A DNA stretch of 9,352 nt from Alphaproteobacteria bacterium (GCA_017643325.1 JAEPNS010000025.1:1-9352), one strand, 5' to 3'; positions 1 to 7,085 are shown, counted from the first letter of the stretch. Translations and numbers: made by a program. The notes: a model not told the origin generated them from the letters alone.

Positions 1-287
1 TTGCGCAGGTCGGCCCAGAGCAGGGTGCTGACGATGACGGCCAGCAGGATCAGGAACCCGCCCATTGTCGGGGTGCCGGCCTTCTTGAAATGGGTCTCGG
101 GTCCGTCCTCGCGGATGGGCTGGCCGCCGGGCTGCTGCTGCCGGAGCCAGCCGATGATCATCGGGCCGAACAGGAACGCCACGGCGAGGGCCGTGATGAC
201 CGCCGCGCCGGCACGGAACGTCAGCGAGTTGAACAGGTTGAAGAGAATGAACTCGTCGGCCAGCGGCGCGAGAAGGTTATACAGCAT
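1..287 (-). CDS. mraY: Phospho-N-acetylmuramoyl-pentapeptide transferase MraY, N-terminal 95 codons (cut by window edge)
   Basis: MraY is an integral inner-membrane enzyme. It transfers phospho-MurNAc-pentapeptide from UDP to undecaprenyl phosphate, giving lipid I, the first membrane step of peptidoglycan synthesis. The visible part starts MLYNLLAPLADEFILFN. A hydrophobic first membrane segment follows at about residues 27-48, then the family signature: a basic cytoplasmic loop with IREDGPETHFKKAGTPTMGG at 58-77. A second membrane segment begins at 78. The ATG at 287 is chosen because it matches the family N-terminus and has GAGG 6 nt upstream, inside the murF end. The start overlaps the murF stop by 11 bp, so translation is probably coupled. 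About 260 further residues expected for the family, including the catalytic aspartates, lie outside the window. The assignment is firm although the gene is partial. Confidence 0.96.
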   Translation of the reverse strand, partial: MLYNLLAPLADEFILFNLFNSLTFRAGAAVITALAVAFLFGPMIIGWLRQQQPGGQPIREDGPETHFKKAGTPTMGGFLILLAVIVSTLLWADLR

Positions 288-1719
288 GGCTTACCTCGTC
301 GGATTCCCCATCCCCGAGTGCCTTGAGCGCATCGACGACCAGCGCCATGCGCGAACCGAGGGATCCCTTCACGAGAAGGACATCCCCGTCGCGGACAGCA
401 TCGACGACGGTATCCGCAAGCTCTTCGGACGTGTCCGCGTGGCCGCCGCGCAACTGCGCGGGGAGCGCATCGTCGAGGGCTGCCATGTTGGGTCCGGCGC
501 AGAACACAAGGTCGATGTCGCCGGCTTCGAGATCGGGTGCCAGGCTCGCATGCAGCTGCGGCGCCGTGTCCCCGAGTTCCAGCATGTCCCCGAGCACCGC
601 GATCCGCCGCCCGCCCCGTGCAGGGCTGGCGGCCGACAGCACCGCGATGGCCGCGCGCATCGACGTCGGGCTCGCGTTGTAGCTGTCGTCAATGACCGTG
701 AGGGTCCCGTGCTCGCCGGGGATCTCGAACCGCGCGCCGCGCCCCTGCGGCGCGGACAGTTTCTCGAGCGCCGCGGCAGCGAGATCGAGGTCGCCGTCGA
801 GCGCCTGGACGCTCGCGAGCACCGCAAGAGTGTTGTGGACCCAGTGCCGGCCGGGCACGTTCAGCCGGTAGCGCACAATGCGGTCGCCGATCGCGGCGGT
901 CACGTCGCTGCCCGCATCGGTCATCAATGAGGCCGCCAGGCGGGCATCGGCGTCCGGGTGGGCACCGAAACCCCGCACTTGTTCGAGACCGTGCGACCAG
1001 GCCCGCGCGGCGAGGATCGCGAAATAGATATTGTCGCGGTTGAGCACGGCCGTCCCGCCACGGCTCATCCCGTCAAAGATCTCGGCCTTGGCGTCCGCGA
1101 TTCCGGCCACGCTGTCGAAAAATTCGAGATGCACCGCCGCGATGGTGGTGATGATCCCCACATGCGGGCGCGCCATGCGTGACAGCGCCGAGATTTCGCC
1201 AGCGTGGTTCATCCCCATCTCGATGACCGCGTAGGCGCTTGCCTTCGGCATACGTGCGAGGGTGAGCGGCACGCCGATGTGGTTGTTCAGGTTCCCCTGG
1301 GTCGCGTGGGTCGGGCCCAGAGCGCCGAAGGCAAGGGTCAGCGCTTCCTTGGTGCCCGTCTTTCCGACCGAACCGGTCACCGCGACGATCCGCGCATCCG
1401 TCCGGTCGCGGGCGGCGAGGCCGAGCGCCTCGAGCGCCGCCATCGGGTTCTCCACCTGTACAAGCGCAGCGCCTTCGGGAACATCGTCGGGGATGCGCGA
1501 GACGACCGCCGCGCTGGCACCCGCCTCGAATGCGCCCGCAACGAAATCGTGTCCGTCGAACCGCTCGCCGGAGATCGCGACGAACAGGTCGCCCTGCGCG
1601 CAGGTGCGGCTGTCGATGGACACGCCGGTCGCTTCCCAGGAGTCGGGGCCGCCGGCGGGGCGCCCGCCGGTCGCGGCGCAGGTCTCTTCCGTCGTCCACA
1701 GGGCGGCCGGGGCGGTCAT
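277..1719 (-). CDS. murF: UDP-MurNAc-tripeptide--D-alanyl-D-alanine ligase MurF
   Basis: MurF is a cytoplasmic ATP-dependent ligase that adds D-Ala-D-Ala to UDP-MurNAc-tripeptide, giving the pentapeptide used by MraY. The 480-residue protein has the Mur ligase layout. An N-terminal substrate domain (about 1-108, with GVSIDSRT at 32-39) is followed by the ATP-binding loop TGSVGKTGTKE at 115-125. Next come EMGMNHAGEI at 167-176, the HNTLAVLA helix at 295-302, and the C-terminal domain with DDSYNASPTSM at 344-354, VLGDMLELG at 375-383 and KGSLGSRM at 451-458. The DDSYNASP block separates MurF from MurC, MurD and MurE. Length is close to the usual 450-480. The ATG at 1719 shares an ATGA with the murE stop and has GGGGAG 8 nt upstream. 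Its end overlaps mraY by 11 bp. No key residue appears to be missing. Confidence 0.97.
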   Translation of the reverse strand: MTAPAALWTTEETCAATGGRPAGGPDSWEATGVSIDSRTCAQGDLFVAISGERFDGHDFVAGAFEAGASAAVVSRIPDDVPEGAALVQVENPMAALEALGLAARDRTDARIVAVTGSVGKTGTKEALTLAFGALGPTHATQGNLNNHIGVPLTLARMPKASAYAVIEMGMNHAGEISALSRMARPHVGIITTIAAVHLEFFDSVAGIADAKAEIFDGMSRGGTAVLNRDNIYFAILAARAWSHGLEQVRGFGAHPDADARLAASLMTDAGSDVTAAIGDRIVRYRLNVPGRHWVHNTLAVLASVQALDGDLDLAAAALEKLSAPQGRGARFEIPGEHGTLTVIDDSYNASPTSMRAAIAVLSAASPARGGRRIAVLGDMLELGDTAPQLHASLAPDLEAGDIDLVFCAGPNMAALDDALPAQLRGGHADTSEELADTVVDAVRDGDVLLVKGSLGSRMALVVDALKALGDGESDEVSHAV

Positions 1720-3200
1720 GACGCGATCTCCCCGCCTGCATCACGGATGATGTCGCGTGCGACCTCCGCATCGTCGAAGGGGAGGGTCTCGCTGGCGACG
1801 ATCTGGCCGGTCTCGTGACCCTTGCCCGCGATCACCAGGATGTCGCCGCTTTCGAGGGCGGTGATGCCGGCCGCGATGGCTTCCGCGCGGTCGCCGATCT
1901 CGAGCGCGTCGGGGCACTCGACCAGGATCTGGCGCCGGATCGATTCAGGTTCCTCGCGCCGCGGATTGTCGTCGGTCACGATCACGCGGTCCGCGTGTTC
2001 CGCCGCGACGGCGCCCATCATCGGGCGCTTGCCCGGGTCGCGGTCGCCGCCCGCGCCGAAGGCCACATGCAGCTTGCCCCCGACATGGGGCCGGATCGAG
2101 GTGAGCGCCGTCTTCAGCGCGTCGGGTGTGTGTGCGTAGTCGACATAGACCTGCGCGCCGTTGTCGAGCGCGCCGATCCGTTCCATGCGCCCGCGCACGC
2201 CGCGCAGGTGGGCGAGCGTGCCGAACGCGTCGGTGAAATCCGCGCCGGTTTCCACGGCCAGGCCAAGCGCGGCCAGCACGTTGTAGGTCTGGAAGCCGCC
2301 GACGAGGTTCAGCCGGGTCTCGTAGCTGCGGTCGCGCACGGTCACGCACAGGCGCAATCCGTCCGCCAGGGCCGAGACGTCGGCGATGTGCAGGTCGCTG
2401 GTCTGGATGCCGAAGCTGCGGATCCGGTGCCCGGCGGCGCGGCACACGTCCGCGACCGGCTCGAAATAGGGCGAGTCGGCGTTCAGGACGGCGGCGCCGT
2501 TGAGCGGCAGCAGGAAGCGGAACAGGCGCAGCTTGGCCTCGAAGTAGGCCGCCTCGGTCTTGTGGTAGTCGAGATGGTCGCGCGTCAGGTTGGTGAAGGC
2601 CGCGGCAGCGAAGCGCACGCCGTCGAGGCGGTACTGGTCGAGGCCGTGCGAGGACGCCTCCAGCGCGAGGTGGTCGACCCCCGCCTCGGACAGCTCCGAG
2701 AGCGTCTCGTGCAGGGTCACGGGATCGGGTGTCGTCAGGCTGGGACCTGCCTCGAAACCGTCCGCGTCGAGCCCCAGCGTGCCCATGGCGGCCGATTTCT
2801 CGCCCAGCCGGGCCCAGATCTGGCGGGTGAACCCGGCGACCGAGGATTTTCCGTTCGTGCCTGTGACGCCGACGATGGTTTTCGGCTGGCGCTGGTAGTA
2901 GCGCGCCGCGAACTGGGACAGCCGCCAGCGGGGATTCGCATCGGTGATCAGGTGTGTCTGGGCGTTCCCGCCCGGAATCTGGGTTCCGTCGGGTGCGAGG
3001 ATCGCCACCGCGCCGCGCTCCAGCGCGTCGCCGATGAAGTCACGCCCGTCGGTGCCCGAGTTCTCCGTCGCGCTCGGCAGCGCGGCGAACAGGTAGCCCG
3101 GTTTCACCCGCCGGCTGTCGGCGGTGAGGCCTGAGATCTCGGTGTCGCGGGTGAGGGGATCGACCTTGATCATGTCGGGCGCCAGCTCAGTTAGTCGCAT
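1716..3200 (-). CDS. murE: UDP-MurNAc-L-alanyl-D-glutamate--meso-diaminopimelate ligase MurE
   Basis: MurE is the cytoplasmic ligase that adds the third residue of the peptidoglycan stem peptide to UDP-MurNAc-L-Ala-D-Glu. The 494-residue protein has ISGLTADSRRV at 22-32, the ATP loop TGTNGKSS at 113-120 and substrate-loop TTPDP at 156-160. It also has EASSHGLDQYR at 181-191, and YFEAK with Lys223 at the position of the carbamylated lysine known in this family. The C-terminal domain carries TDDNPR at 409-414. DNPR is the established signature of enzymes that accept meso-diaminopimelate, so a Gram-negative type murein is inferred. The ATG at 3200 has GGAG 8 nt upstream and lies inside the ftsI end (14-bp overlap). 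The stop overlaps the murF start by 4 bp. It lies between ftsI and murF as in the classical dcw cluster. Confidence 0.97.
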   Translation of the reverse strand: MRLTELAPDMIKVDPLTRDTEISGLTADSRRVKPGYLFAALPSATENSGTDGRDFIGDALERGAVAILAPDGTQIPGGNAQTHLITDANPRWRLSQFAARYYQRQPKTIVGVTGTNGKSSVAGFTRQIWARLGEKSAAMGTLGLDADGFEAGPSLTTPDPVTLHETLSELSEAGVDHLALEASSHGLDQYRLDGVRFAAAAFTNLTRDHLDYHKTEAAYFEAKLRLFRFLLPLNGAAVLNADSPYFEPVADVCRAAGHRIRSFGIQTSDLHIADVSALADGLRLCVTVRDRSYETRLNLVGGFQTYNVLAALGLAVETGADFTDAFGTLAHLRGVRGRMERIGALDNGAQVYVDYAHTPDALKTALTSIRPHVGGKLHVAFGAGGDRDPGKRPMMGAVAAEHADRVIVTDDNPRREEPESIRRQILVECPDALEIGDRAEAIAAGITALESGDILVIAGKGHETGQIVASETLPFDDAEVARDIIRDAGGEIAS

Positions 3201-4887
3201 CGGACCGGCTCCGCGCCGATGCGGGCGTCACGGCGTTGACGCTGAGCGCGCGCGCGATTTCCGGTGCGCTTTCGTCCAGCGGCGCAATACCGAACAGCGG
3301 TGCCATGCGGGTGATGATCGATCCCACCACGGGGGCTGCGGTCCAGCCGCCGGTGGCGTAGCCGTAGCTCTCCTTGATGCCTTTCGGCTCGTCGAGCATC
3401 GCGTAGACCACGAAGCGCGGGTCGGTCGCCGGGAAGACGCCGACGAAGGATGAGATGAGCGCGTTGCGTTTGTAGCCGCCGTTAACCTGTTTCTCGGCCG
3501 TCCCCGTCTTGCCGCCCACGAGATATCCCGGCGCCTCGGCGTTCCGGCCCGTCCCGGTCTCGACCACGAGGCGCAGCAGGCGACGCATCTTGTCCGACGT
3601 GTCCGCGGAAAAGACCTGGACGCCGCCGGTTTCCTTGCCGTTGCCTCGTATGAGAGTCGCCGGACGCAGGATCCCGCCGTTCACGGTCGCCGCCACCGCG
3701 CTCGCGAGATGCAGCGGGCTGACCGCGATTCCGTGCCCGAAGGCAATGGTCATCGTGTTGATCTCGCGCCAGCGCGCCGGATACATCGGCTGCGCGTTTT
3801 CCGGCAGCTCGATGCTGGTCTTCCGCAGCAGGCCCAGATGGCCCATATAGGTGCGCTGGACCTCGGAGCCGAAGTCGAGCGCCATCTTGGCCGATCCGAT
3901 GTTGGACGAGTGCTTGAAGATCTCCGGCACGGTCAGCCAGCGGTTTTCCGCATGAAAGTCGGAGATGCGGAAGCGCGAGATGCGGATCGGCTTGGTCGCG
4001 TCATAGCGCTTCGCCATGTCGGCGGAACCGGTCTCCAGCGCGATGGCGTGGTTGAAGATCTTGAAGACGGACCCGAGCTCGTAGACGCCCAGCGTGATGC
4101 GGTTGAAGCGCGTCTCGTCGGGCGCCTGGGCCGGGGCGTTGGGGTCGAAGTCGGGCAGGGAGACCATCGAGACCACTTCGCCCGTGCGCACGTCCATGAC
4201 GATCGCGCCGCCGCCGATCGCCTTGAATTTCTCGATCTGAGCGGAGAGTTCCTGGCGCACAATCTGTTGAACGCGGATATCGACCGAGAGTTGCAGGGGA
4301 TCTTTCGCGCCGGCGATGGCGTCTTCCATGCTCTGCTCGATGCCCGAGAGCCCGACATTGTCGACATTCGTAAAGCCGACGATGTGGCCCGCGAGCCGGC
4401 CGTGGGGATAGACGCGCCGTTCCTCGTCCTCGAACTCGAGGCCGGGAATGCCGAGCCGGTTGATCTCGAATTTCTGGCGCGGCGTCAGGTTTCGGCGCAC
4501 CCACACAAAGCTCTTGTCGGTCGCAAGCCTGGCAGCCAGCACCTCCTCGCTGATGTCCGGCAGGATGGCTGCGATGCGTGCGGCAGCACGCGCGGGATGC
4601 GCGATTTTCTGAGGGTTTGCGTAAAGCGAGGCCGTTTTCAGGCTGGTCGCCAGCAGGATTCCGTTGCGGTCGACGATGTCGGCGCGCGACATGGGCGCCG
4701 GCGTCACGATCTCGCGCGCGGCGGCGCGCCGCAGATCCTCGTTCGCATTGAACACGGTAACGTCGAACAGCCGCACGCCGACCACGAAGAACGCGGCCGC
4801 CATCAGCGACCCACCGATCAGGAGACGCGTGCGCGCAGTCTCGATGGCCTGCTTCTTGGGGCTCTCGAACGCGATCCGACGGGTCAT
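3187..4887 (-). CDS. ftsI: Septal peptidoglycan transpeptidase FtsI (PBP3)
   Basis: FtsI is the division-specific class B penicillin-binding protein. It cross-links septal peptidoglycan in the periplasm, partnered in the cell by FtsW and the FtsQLB complex. The 566-residue protein has a short cytoplasmic N-terminus, a single membrane anchor at about 22-45, and a dimerisation/pedestal region at about 60-220 (VDRNGILLA at 72-80). The transpeptidase domain fills the rest. The three penicillin-binding motifs are present: SVFK at 273-276 (catalytic Ser273), SSN at 327-329 and KTGT at 460-463. The residues before the serine are ELG, as is common in alphaproteobacteria. The start at 4887 shares ATGA with the ftsL stop and has GGGAG 7 nt upstream. 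The reading frame remains open further upstream, but that part is the shadow of ftsL. The last 14 bp overlap murE. Confidence 0.97.
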   Translation of the reverse strand: MTRRIAFESPKKQAIETARTRLLIGGSLMAAAFFVVGVRLFDVTVFNANEDLRRAAAREIVTPAPMSRADIVDRNGILLATSLKTASLYANPQKIAHPARAAARIAAILPDISEEVLAARLATDKSFVWVRRNLTPRQKFEINRLGIPGLEFEDEERRVYPHGRLAGHIVGFTNVDNVGLSGIEQSMEDAIAGAKDPLQLSVDIRVQQIVRQELSAQIEKFKAIGGGAIVMDVRTGEVVSMVSLPDFDPNAPAQAPDETRFNRITLGVYELGSVFKIFNHAIALETGSADMAKRYDATKPIRISRFRISDFHAENRWLTVPEIFKHSSNIGSAKMALDFGSEVQRTYMGHLGLLRKTSIELPENAQPMYPARWREINTMTIAFGHGIAVSPLHLASAVAATVNGGILRPATLIRGNGKETGGVQVFSADTSDKMRRLLRLVVETGTGRNAEAPGYLVGGKTGTAEKQVNGGYKRNALISSFVGVFPATDPRFVVYAMLDEPKGIKESYGYATGGWTAAPVVGSIITRMAPLFGIAPLDESAPEIARALSVNAVTPASARSRSDATN

Positions 4888-5387
4888 CGCACCGCTCCCG
4901 GTGCCGAGATTTCCCGCAGCACGTCGTCGAGCGAACGCTCCGACGGTGCCGGCGTTGCCACCACCGGGACCACGCCGGGTCGTGCCGACGGGCGGTCCGC
5001 GGGGAGATCGGGCGCCGACGGCTTGCTGCGCGGCGTGCCGGCAAGGAGCCTGATCGCGGTGCCGAGGCCGGTCGTGTCCCCGTCGGGCGCCGCGTCGGGC
5101 GCGGCCGGCTCGGGCCGGACCGGCAGGGCGCCCGCGCCGGTGAGCTGGTTCCCGGCCACCGGCATCAGGTCGAGATGGCGCCGCGCCAGTTCTTCCAGCC
5201 GCTCGGGCTGGTTCAGGAAGCTCCATTCGGCCCTGAGGACGTGGATCGCCTCGCGGTCGTCGCGGATGTCCTTGTTCAGCGCGGCCAGGCGGTCGTCGAG
5301 CGCGGAGACCTCGAACGAGACATGGAACAGCGCCCCGCCGGCGGCGGCGGCAAGGGCCAGGAGAACGAGGGAGGTCGGGCGGATCAT
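4884..5387 (-). CDS. ftsL: Cell division protein FtsL
   Basis: FtsL is a small bitopic inner-membrane protein which, with FtsB and FtsQ, forms the complex that activates septal synthesis by FtsW-FtsI. The 167-residue product has a membrane segment at about 5-22 (TSLVLLALAAAAGGALFHV). A leucine-zipper-like periplasmic helix at about 27-60 follows, then LRAEWSFLNQPERLEELARR at 51-70, the best conserved stretch in alphaproteobacterial FtsL. The membrane-then-coiled-coil layout and the place between rsmH and ftsI support the call more than overall sequence does, because the family diverges fast. From about residue 82 the protein continues as a Pro/Ala-rich, probably disordered tail ending in SERSLDDVLREI. 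This makes it longer than the 121-residue E. coli protein. The ATG at 5387 overlaps the rsmH stop (ATGA) with GGGAG upstream. Confidence 0.9.
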   Translation of the reverse strand: MIRPTSLVLLALAAAAGGALFHVSFEVSALDDRLAALNKDIRDDREAIHVLRAEWSFLNQPERLEELARRHLDLMPVAGNQLTGAGALPVRPEPAAPDAAPDGDTTGLGTAIRLLAGTPRSKPSAPDLPADRPSARPGVVPVVATPAPSERSLDDVLREISAPGAVR

Positions 5388-6415
5388 CGCGCATCTCCCG
5401 ACTGCCCGTCGCCCCATGCGGGGCCGTCGGTCCGCTCGCCGACCCGCAGGCGGGCAGATCGCGCGCGGGGATTTGCGGAGGTTTCGGCGTCGCCGGGGCG
5501 GATTGCCCGGCGCGAAACCAGCCGCCATGCGGGCAGGCGGCGGTCGGGGGCGTCGGGCAGGTGGCGCGAGCCCCGGCTGTCGGCGCCGGCGCGCGTGCGC
5601 AGGAACGCCTTGACCGGCCGGTCCTCGAGCGAATGGAAGGACACGACGGCCAGCCGGCCGCCGGGTCGCAGGATGCGCTCGGCGCCGGAAAGGCCGCGTT
5701 CGAGCTCGCCGAGCTCGTCGTTGATGTGGATGCGGATCGCCTGGAAGGTGCGCGTGGCGGGGTCGACCTTCGTGTCGCGGGACTTGGGCACCGCGCCGCG
5801 CACGATGTCGGCGAGCCGGCCGGTCGTGCGGATCGGCTCCTGCCGGCGTGCCTCGACGATGGCCCGGGCGATCCGGCGCGCGTGGCGCTCCTCGCCCAGC
5901 TCGCGGATCAGCGCCGCGAGCTCTTGCTCGTCGGCGGCGTTGACCAGGTCGGCCGCACTCTCGCCGGCACGCTCCATGCGCATGTCGAGGGGGCCGTCCT
6001 TGGCAAAGGAAAACCCGCGTTCCGCGACATCGAGCTGCGGCGAGGATACGCCGAGGTCGAGCGTCACGCCGTCGACCGCGTCGATCCCCAGCTCGCGGAC
6101 CAGCCGTTCCATGTCGCCGAAGCGGCCGGGGACCAGAACCAGTCGCGCGCCGTAGATCTCGACCAGCGGCTTGTTGCGCGCAATGGCGTCGGGGTCGCGG
6201 TCGATGCCGAGGACCGTGCAGTCCGCGGCATCGAGGATGGCGCGGGCATAGCCGCCGCCGCCCAGCGTGCCGTCGACATAGATGCCGCCGTCGCGCGGAG
6301 AGAGCGCGTCGACCACTTCGTCGAGGAGGACAGGGACATGTCCGGGAGCGGTTTGTCCGGGAGTCACGGGGCCCCCGGATGTTTCGGGACGACGCGTGGA
6401 ACGCGCCGCCATCAT
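5384..6415 (-). CDS. rsmH: 16S rRNA (cytosine-1402-N4)-methyltransferase RsmH (MraW)
   Basis: RsmH uses S-adenosylmethionine to methylate N4 of C1402 in 16S rRNA, in the decoding centre of the 30S subunit. The 343-residue protein shows the family blocks in order: HVPVLLDEVVDAL at 26-38, the SAM-binding loop VDGTLGGGGYA at 47-57 and DLGVSSPQLD at 120-129. These are followed by GFSF..DGPLDMRM at 134-147, RTFQAIRIHINDELGELE at 222-239, VVSFHSLEDRPVK at 257-269 and NPRARSARLRV at 315-325. The start is the first of two adjacent ATGs (6415, 6412). It overlaps the mraZ stop by 4 bp, with an AGGGGG purine run about 6 nt upstream. This leaves about 25 non-conserved residues before the first conserved block. 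A GTG at 6367 (codon 17) could give a shorter form but loses the coupled start. Confidence 0.97.
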   Translation of the reverse strand: MMAARSTRRPETSGGPVTPGQTAPGHVPVLLDEVVDALSPRDGGIYVDGTLGGGGYARAILDAADCTVLGIDRDPDAIARNKPLVEIYGARLVLVPGRFGDMERLVRELGIDAVDGVTLDLGVSSPQLDVAERGFSFAKDGPLDMRMERAGESAADLVNAADEQELAALIRELGEERHARRIARAIVEARRQEPIRTTGRLADIVRGAVPKSRDTKVDPATRTFQAIRIHINDELGELERGLSGAERILRPGGRLAVVSFHSLEDRPVKAFLRTRAGADSRGSRHLPDAPDRRLPAWRLVSRRAIRPGDAETSANPRARSARLRVGERTDGPAWGDGQSGDAR

Positions 6416-6885
6416 GGCTGGCCCCCTTCGCCGCCGGGCGGGGCCTGGCGGAGGGTGAGCTTCTGTTCGGCAGCCTGTCGGACGGCCTCGGCCTGGTAGG
6501 CCTCGAACGCTTCCGGGTTCCAGATCTCGAAAACGGGGCCGCGCCCCACGAATGCCGCCTGGTCGGACAGGTTGGCATGGGAGATGAGGCTCTCGGGCAG
6601 CAGCACCCGGCCCTCACCGTCGAACGCGAGCTGTTCGGCGTTGGCAAACAGCGTCGCGGTCAGGGTGTCGTGTTCGTCGGAGAACAGGTCATAGGAGTCG
6701 ACCCCGGCGGCGAGCTGTTCCATGCGGTCCATGCCGCTGCACTGGACGGCCGGGGACTTGAAGGACGGGAACGCGACGATGCCATGGAACGCCTGGCCTG
6801 CGAGCACAGCCCGAAAGGCCGCAGGAACGGACACCCGCCCCTTGCGGTCGACCTTGTTGATCGTGGTCGACAGGAACAACGCCAT
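6412..6885 (-). CDS. mraZ: Transcriptional regulator MraZ
   Basis: MraZ is the first gene of most dcw operons. In E. coli it is a ring-forming DNA-binding protein that represses its own promoter by binding TGGGN repeats. The 157-residue product carries the two AbrB/SpoVT-like halves, each with a D-x-x-G-R motif: DRKGRVSVP at 13-21 and DGEGRVLLP at 89-97. Length is near the family norm. The ATG at 6885 gives the usual alphaproteobacterial N-terminus MALFLSTTINKVD. The ribosome binding site is weak (CGGAAAC just upstream), which may limit repressor yield. The stop overlaps rsmH by 4 bp. A matching operator array (6956-6990) lies in its upstream region, so autorepression is inferred from sequence together with what is known of the family. 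Confidence 0.96.
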   Translation of the reverse strand: MALFLSTTINKVDRKGRVSVPAAFRAVLAGQAFHGIVAFPSFKSPAVQCSGMDRMEQLAAGVDSYDLFSDEHDTLTATLFANAEQLAFDGEGRVLLPESLISHANLSDQAAFVGRGPVFEIWNPEAFEAYQAEAVRQAAEQKLTLRQAPPGGEGGQP

Positions 6886-6937
6886 TGTTTCCGCGAACCA
6901 CCGGTCCGACCCGGCGGCCCAAGCCCCTCCGTCTGCC

Positions 6938-6953
6938 TTGGCGCACGCGCCAA
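6938..6953. repeat. Perfect 16-bp palindrome in the mraZ leader
   Basis: TTGGCGC and GCGCCAA arms of 7 bp flank a 2-bp AC centre. It ends 2 bp before the first TGGGN unit and would lie just downstream of the predicted mraZ transcription start, about 50 nt before the ATG. It could be a dimeric-regulator operator. In RNA the arms cannot fully close because the 2-nt centre is too short for a loop, so only an inner-opened hairpin could form. Function is not known. Confidence 0.6.
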
Positions 6954-6955
6954 CT

Positions 6956-6990
6956 TGGGATTTTTTGGGATATCATGGGATCAAATGGGT
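6956..6990 (+). promoter_or_regulatory. MraZ operator: four TGGGN repeats at exact 10-bp spacing
   Basis: TGGGA occurs at 6956, 6966 and 6976, and TGGGT at 6986, each separated by 5 nt. This fits the MraZ box described in E. coli (TGGGN units separated by 5-nt spacers) and places all units on one face of the helix. The repeats read on the plus strand, opposite to mraZ transcription. The array starts directly next to a TTGACG -35 element and covers the presumed -10 and start site, so bound MraZ should block RNA polymerase. The 10-bp register on either side (6946 and 6996) has no further TGGG unit. Confidence 0.88.
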
Positions 6991-6996
6991 CGTCAA
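6968..6996 (-). promoter_or_regulatory. Predicted mraZ/dcw operon promoter
   Basis: The -35 element TTGACG (5 of 6 to the sigma-70 consensus) runs from 6996 to 6991. A -10 at the normal distance is poor: GATATC at 6974-6969 after a 16-nt spacer, or ATATCC after 17. The start site would be near 6961, giving a leader of about 75 nt before the mraZ ATG. The weak -10 is common in alphaproteobacterial promoters. The overlap with the MraZ units supports the placement. Confidence 0.55.
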
Positions 6997-7000
6997 CGAG

Positions 7001-7026
7001 AAAACCAGTAAAAACCGCGTCTTTTT
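7001..7026. other. Helically phased A/T tracts upstream of the -35
   Basis: AAAACC occurs at 7001-7006 and again at 7011-7016, exactly one helical turn apart. A T5 run follows at 7022-7026. These lie 4-30 bp upstream of the TTGACG element in otherwise GC-rich DNA. Phased A-tracts bend DNA, and AT-rich stretches just upstream of -35 can contact the RNA polymerase alpha subunit. A role as an upstream promoter element is inferred, not shown. Confidence 0.4.
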
Positions 7027-7045
7027 CGAGTGTTGTCCGCCACCG

Positions 7046-7085
7046 ATTATGACCCCGCAAGTAACCCGGTCCGTATCCGGGACCG
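7046..7085 (-). promoter_or_regulatory. Possible second upstream promoter with overlapping inverted repeat
   Basis: On the minus strand CATAAT (7051-7046) matches the -10 consensus at 5 of 6 positions. No good -35 lies 16-18 nt upstream. That place is instead taken by an inverted repeat with 6-bp arms CGGTCC/GGACCG and a 7-nt centre (7067-7085). The arrangement could be an activator-dependent or repressed promoter for mraZ, or chance. Confidence 0.2.

Noticed and set aside
1..930. Open plus-strand frame opposite mraY and murF
   Set aside because: It crosses two real genes in antisense and its composition is typical of reverse-complement GC-rich coding DNA.
1815..3134. Long open plus-strand frame (439 codons) opposite murE
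   Set aside because: This is a shadow of murE with an arginine-, glycine- and valine-rich product lacking any domain pattern.
3709..5613. Very long open plus-strand frame (634 codons) opposite ftsI, ftsL and the end of rsmH
   Set aside because: It mirrors GC-rich codons of well-identified genes and its translation resembles no family. Minus-strand ftsI has all catalytic motifs.
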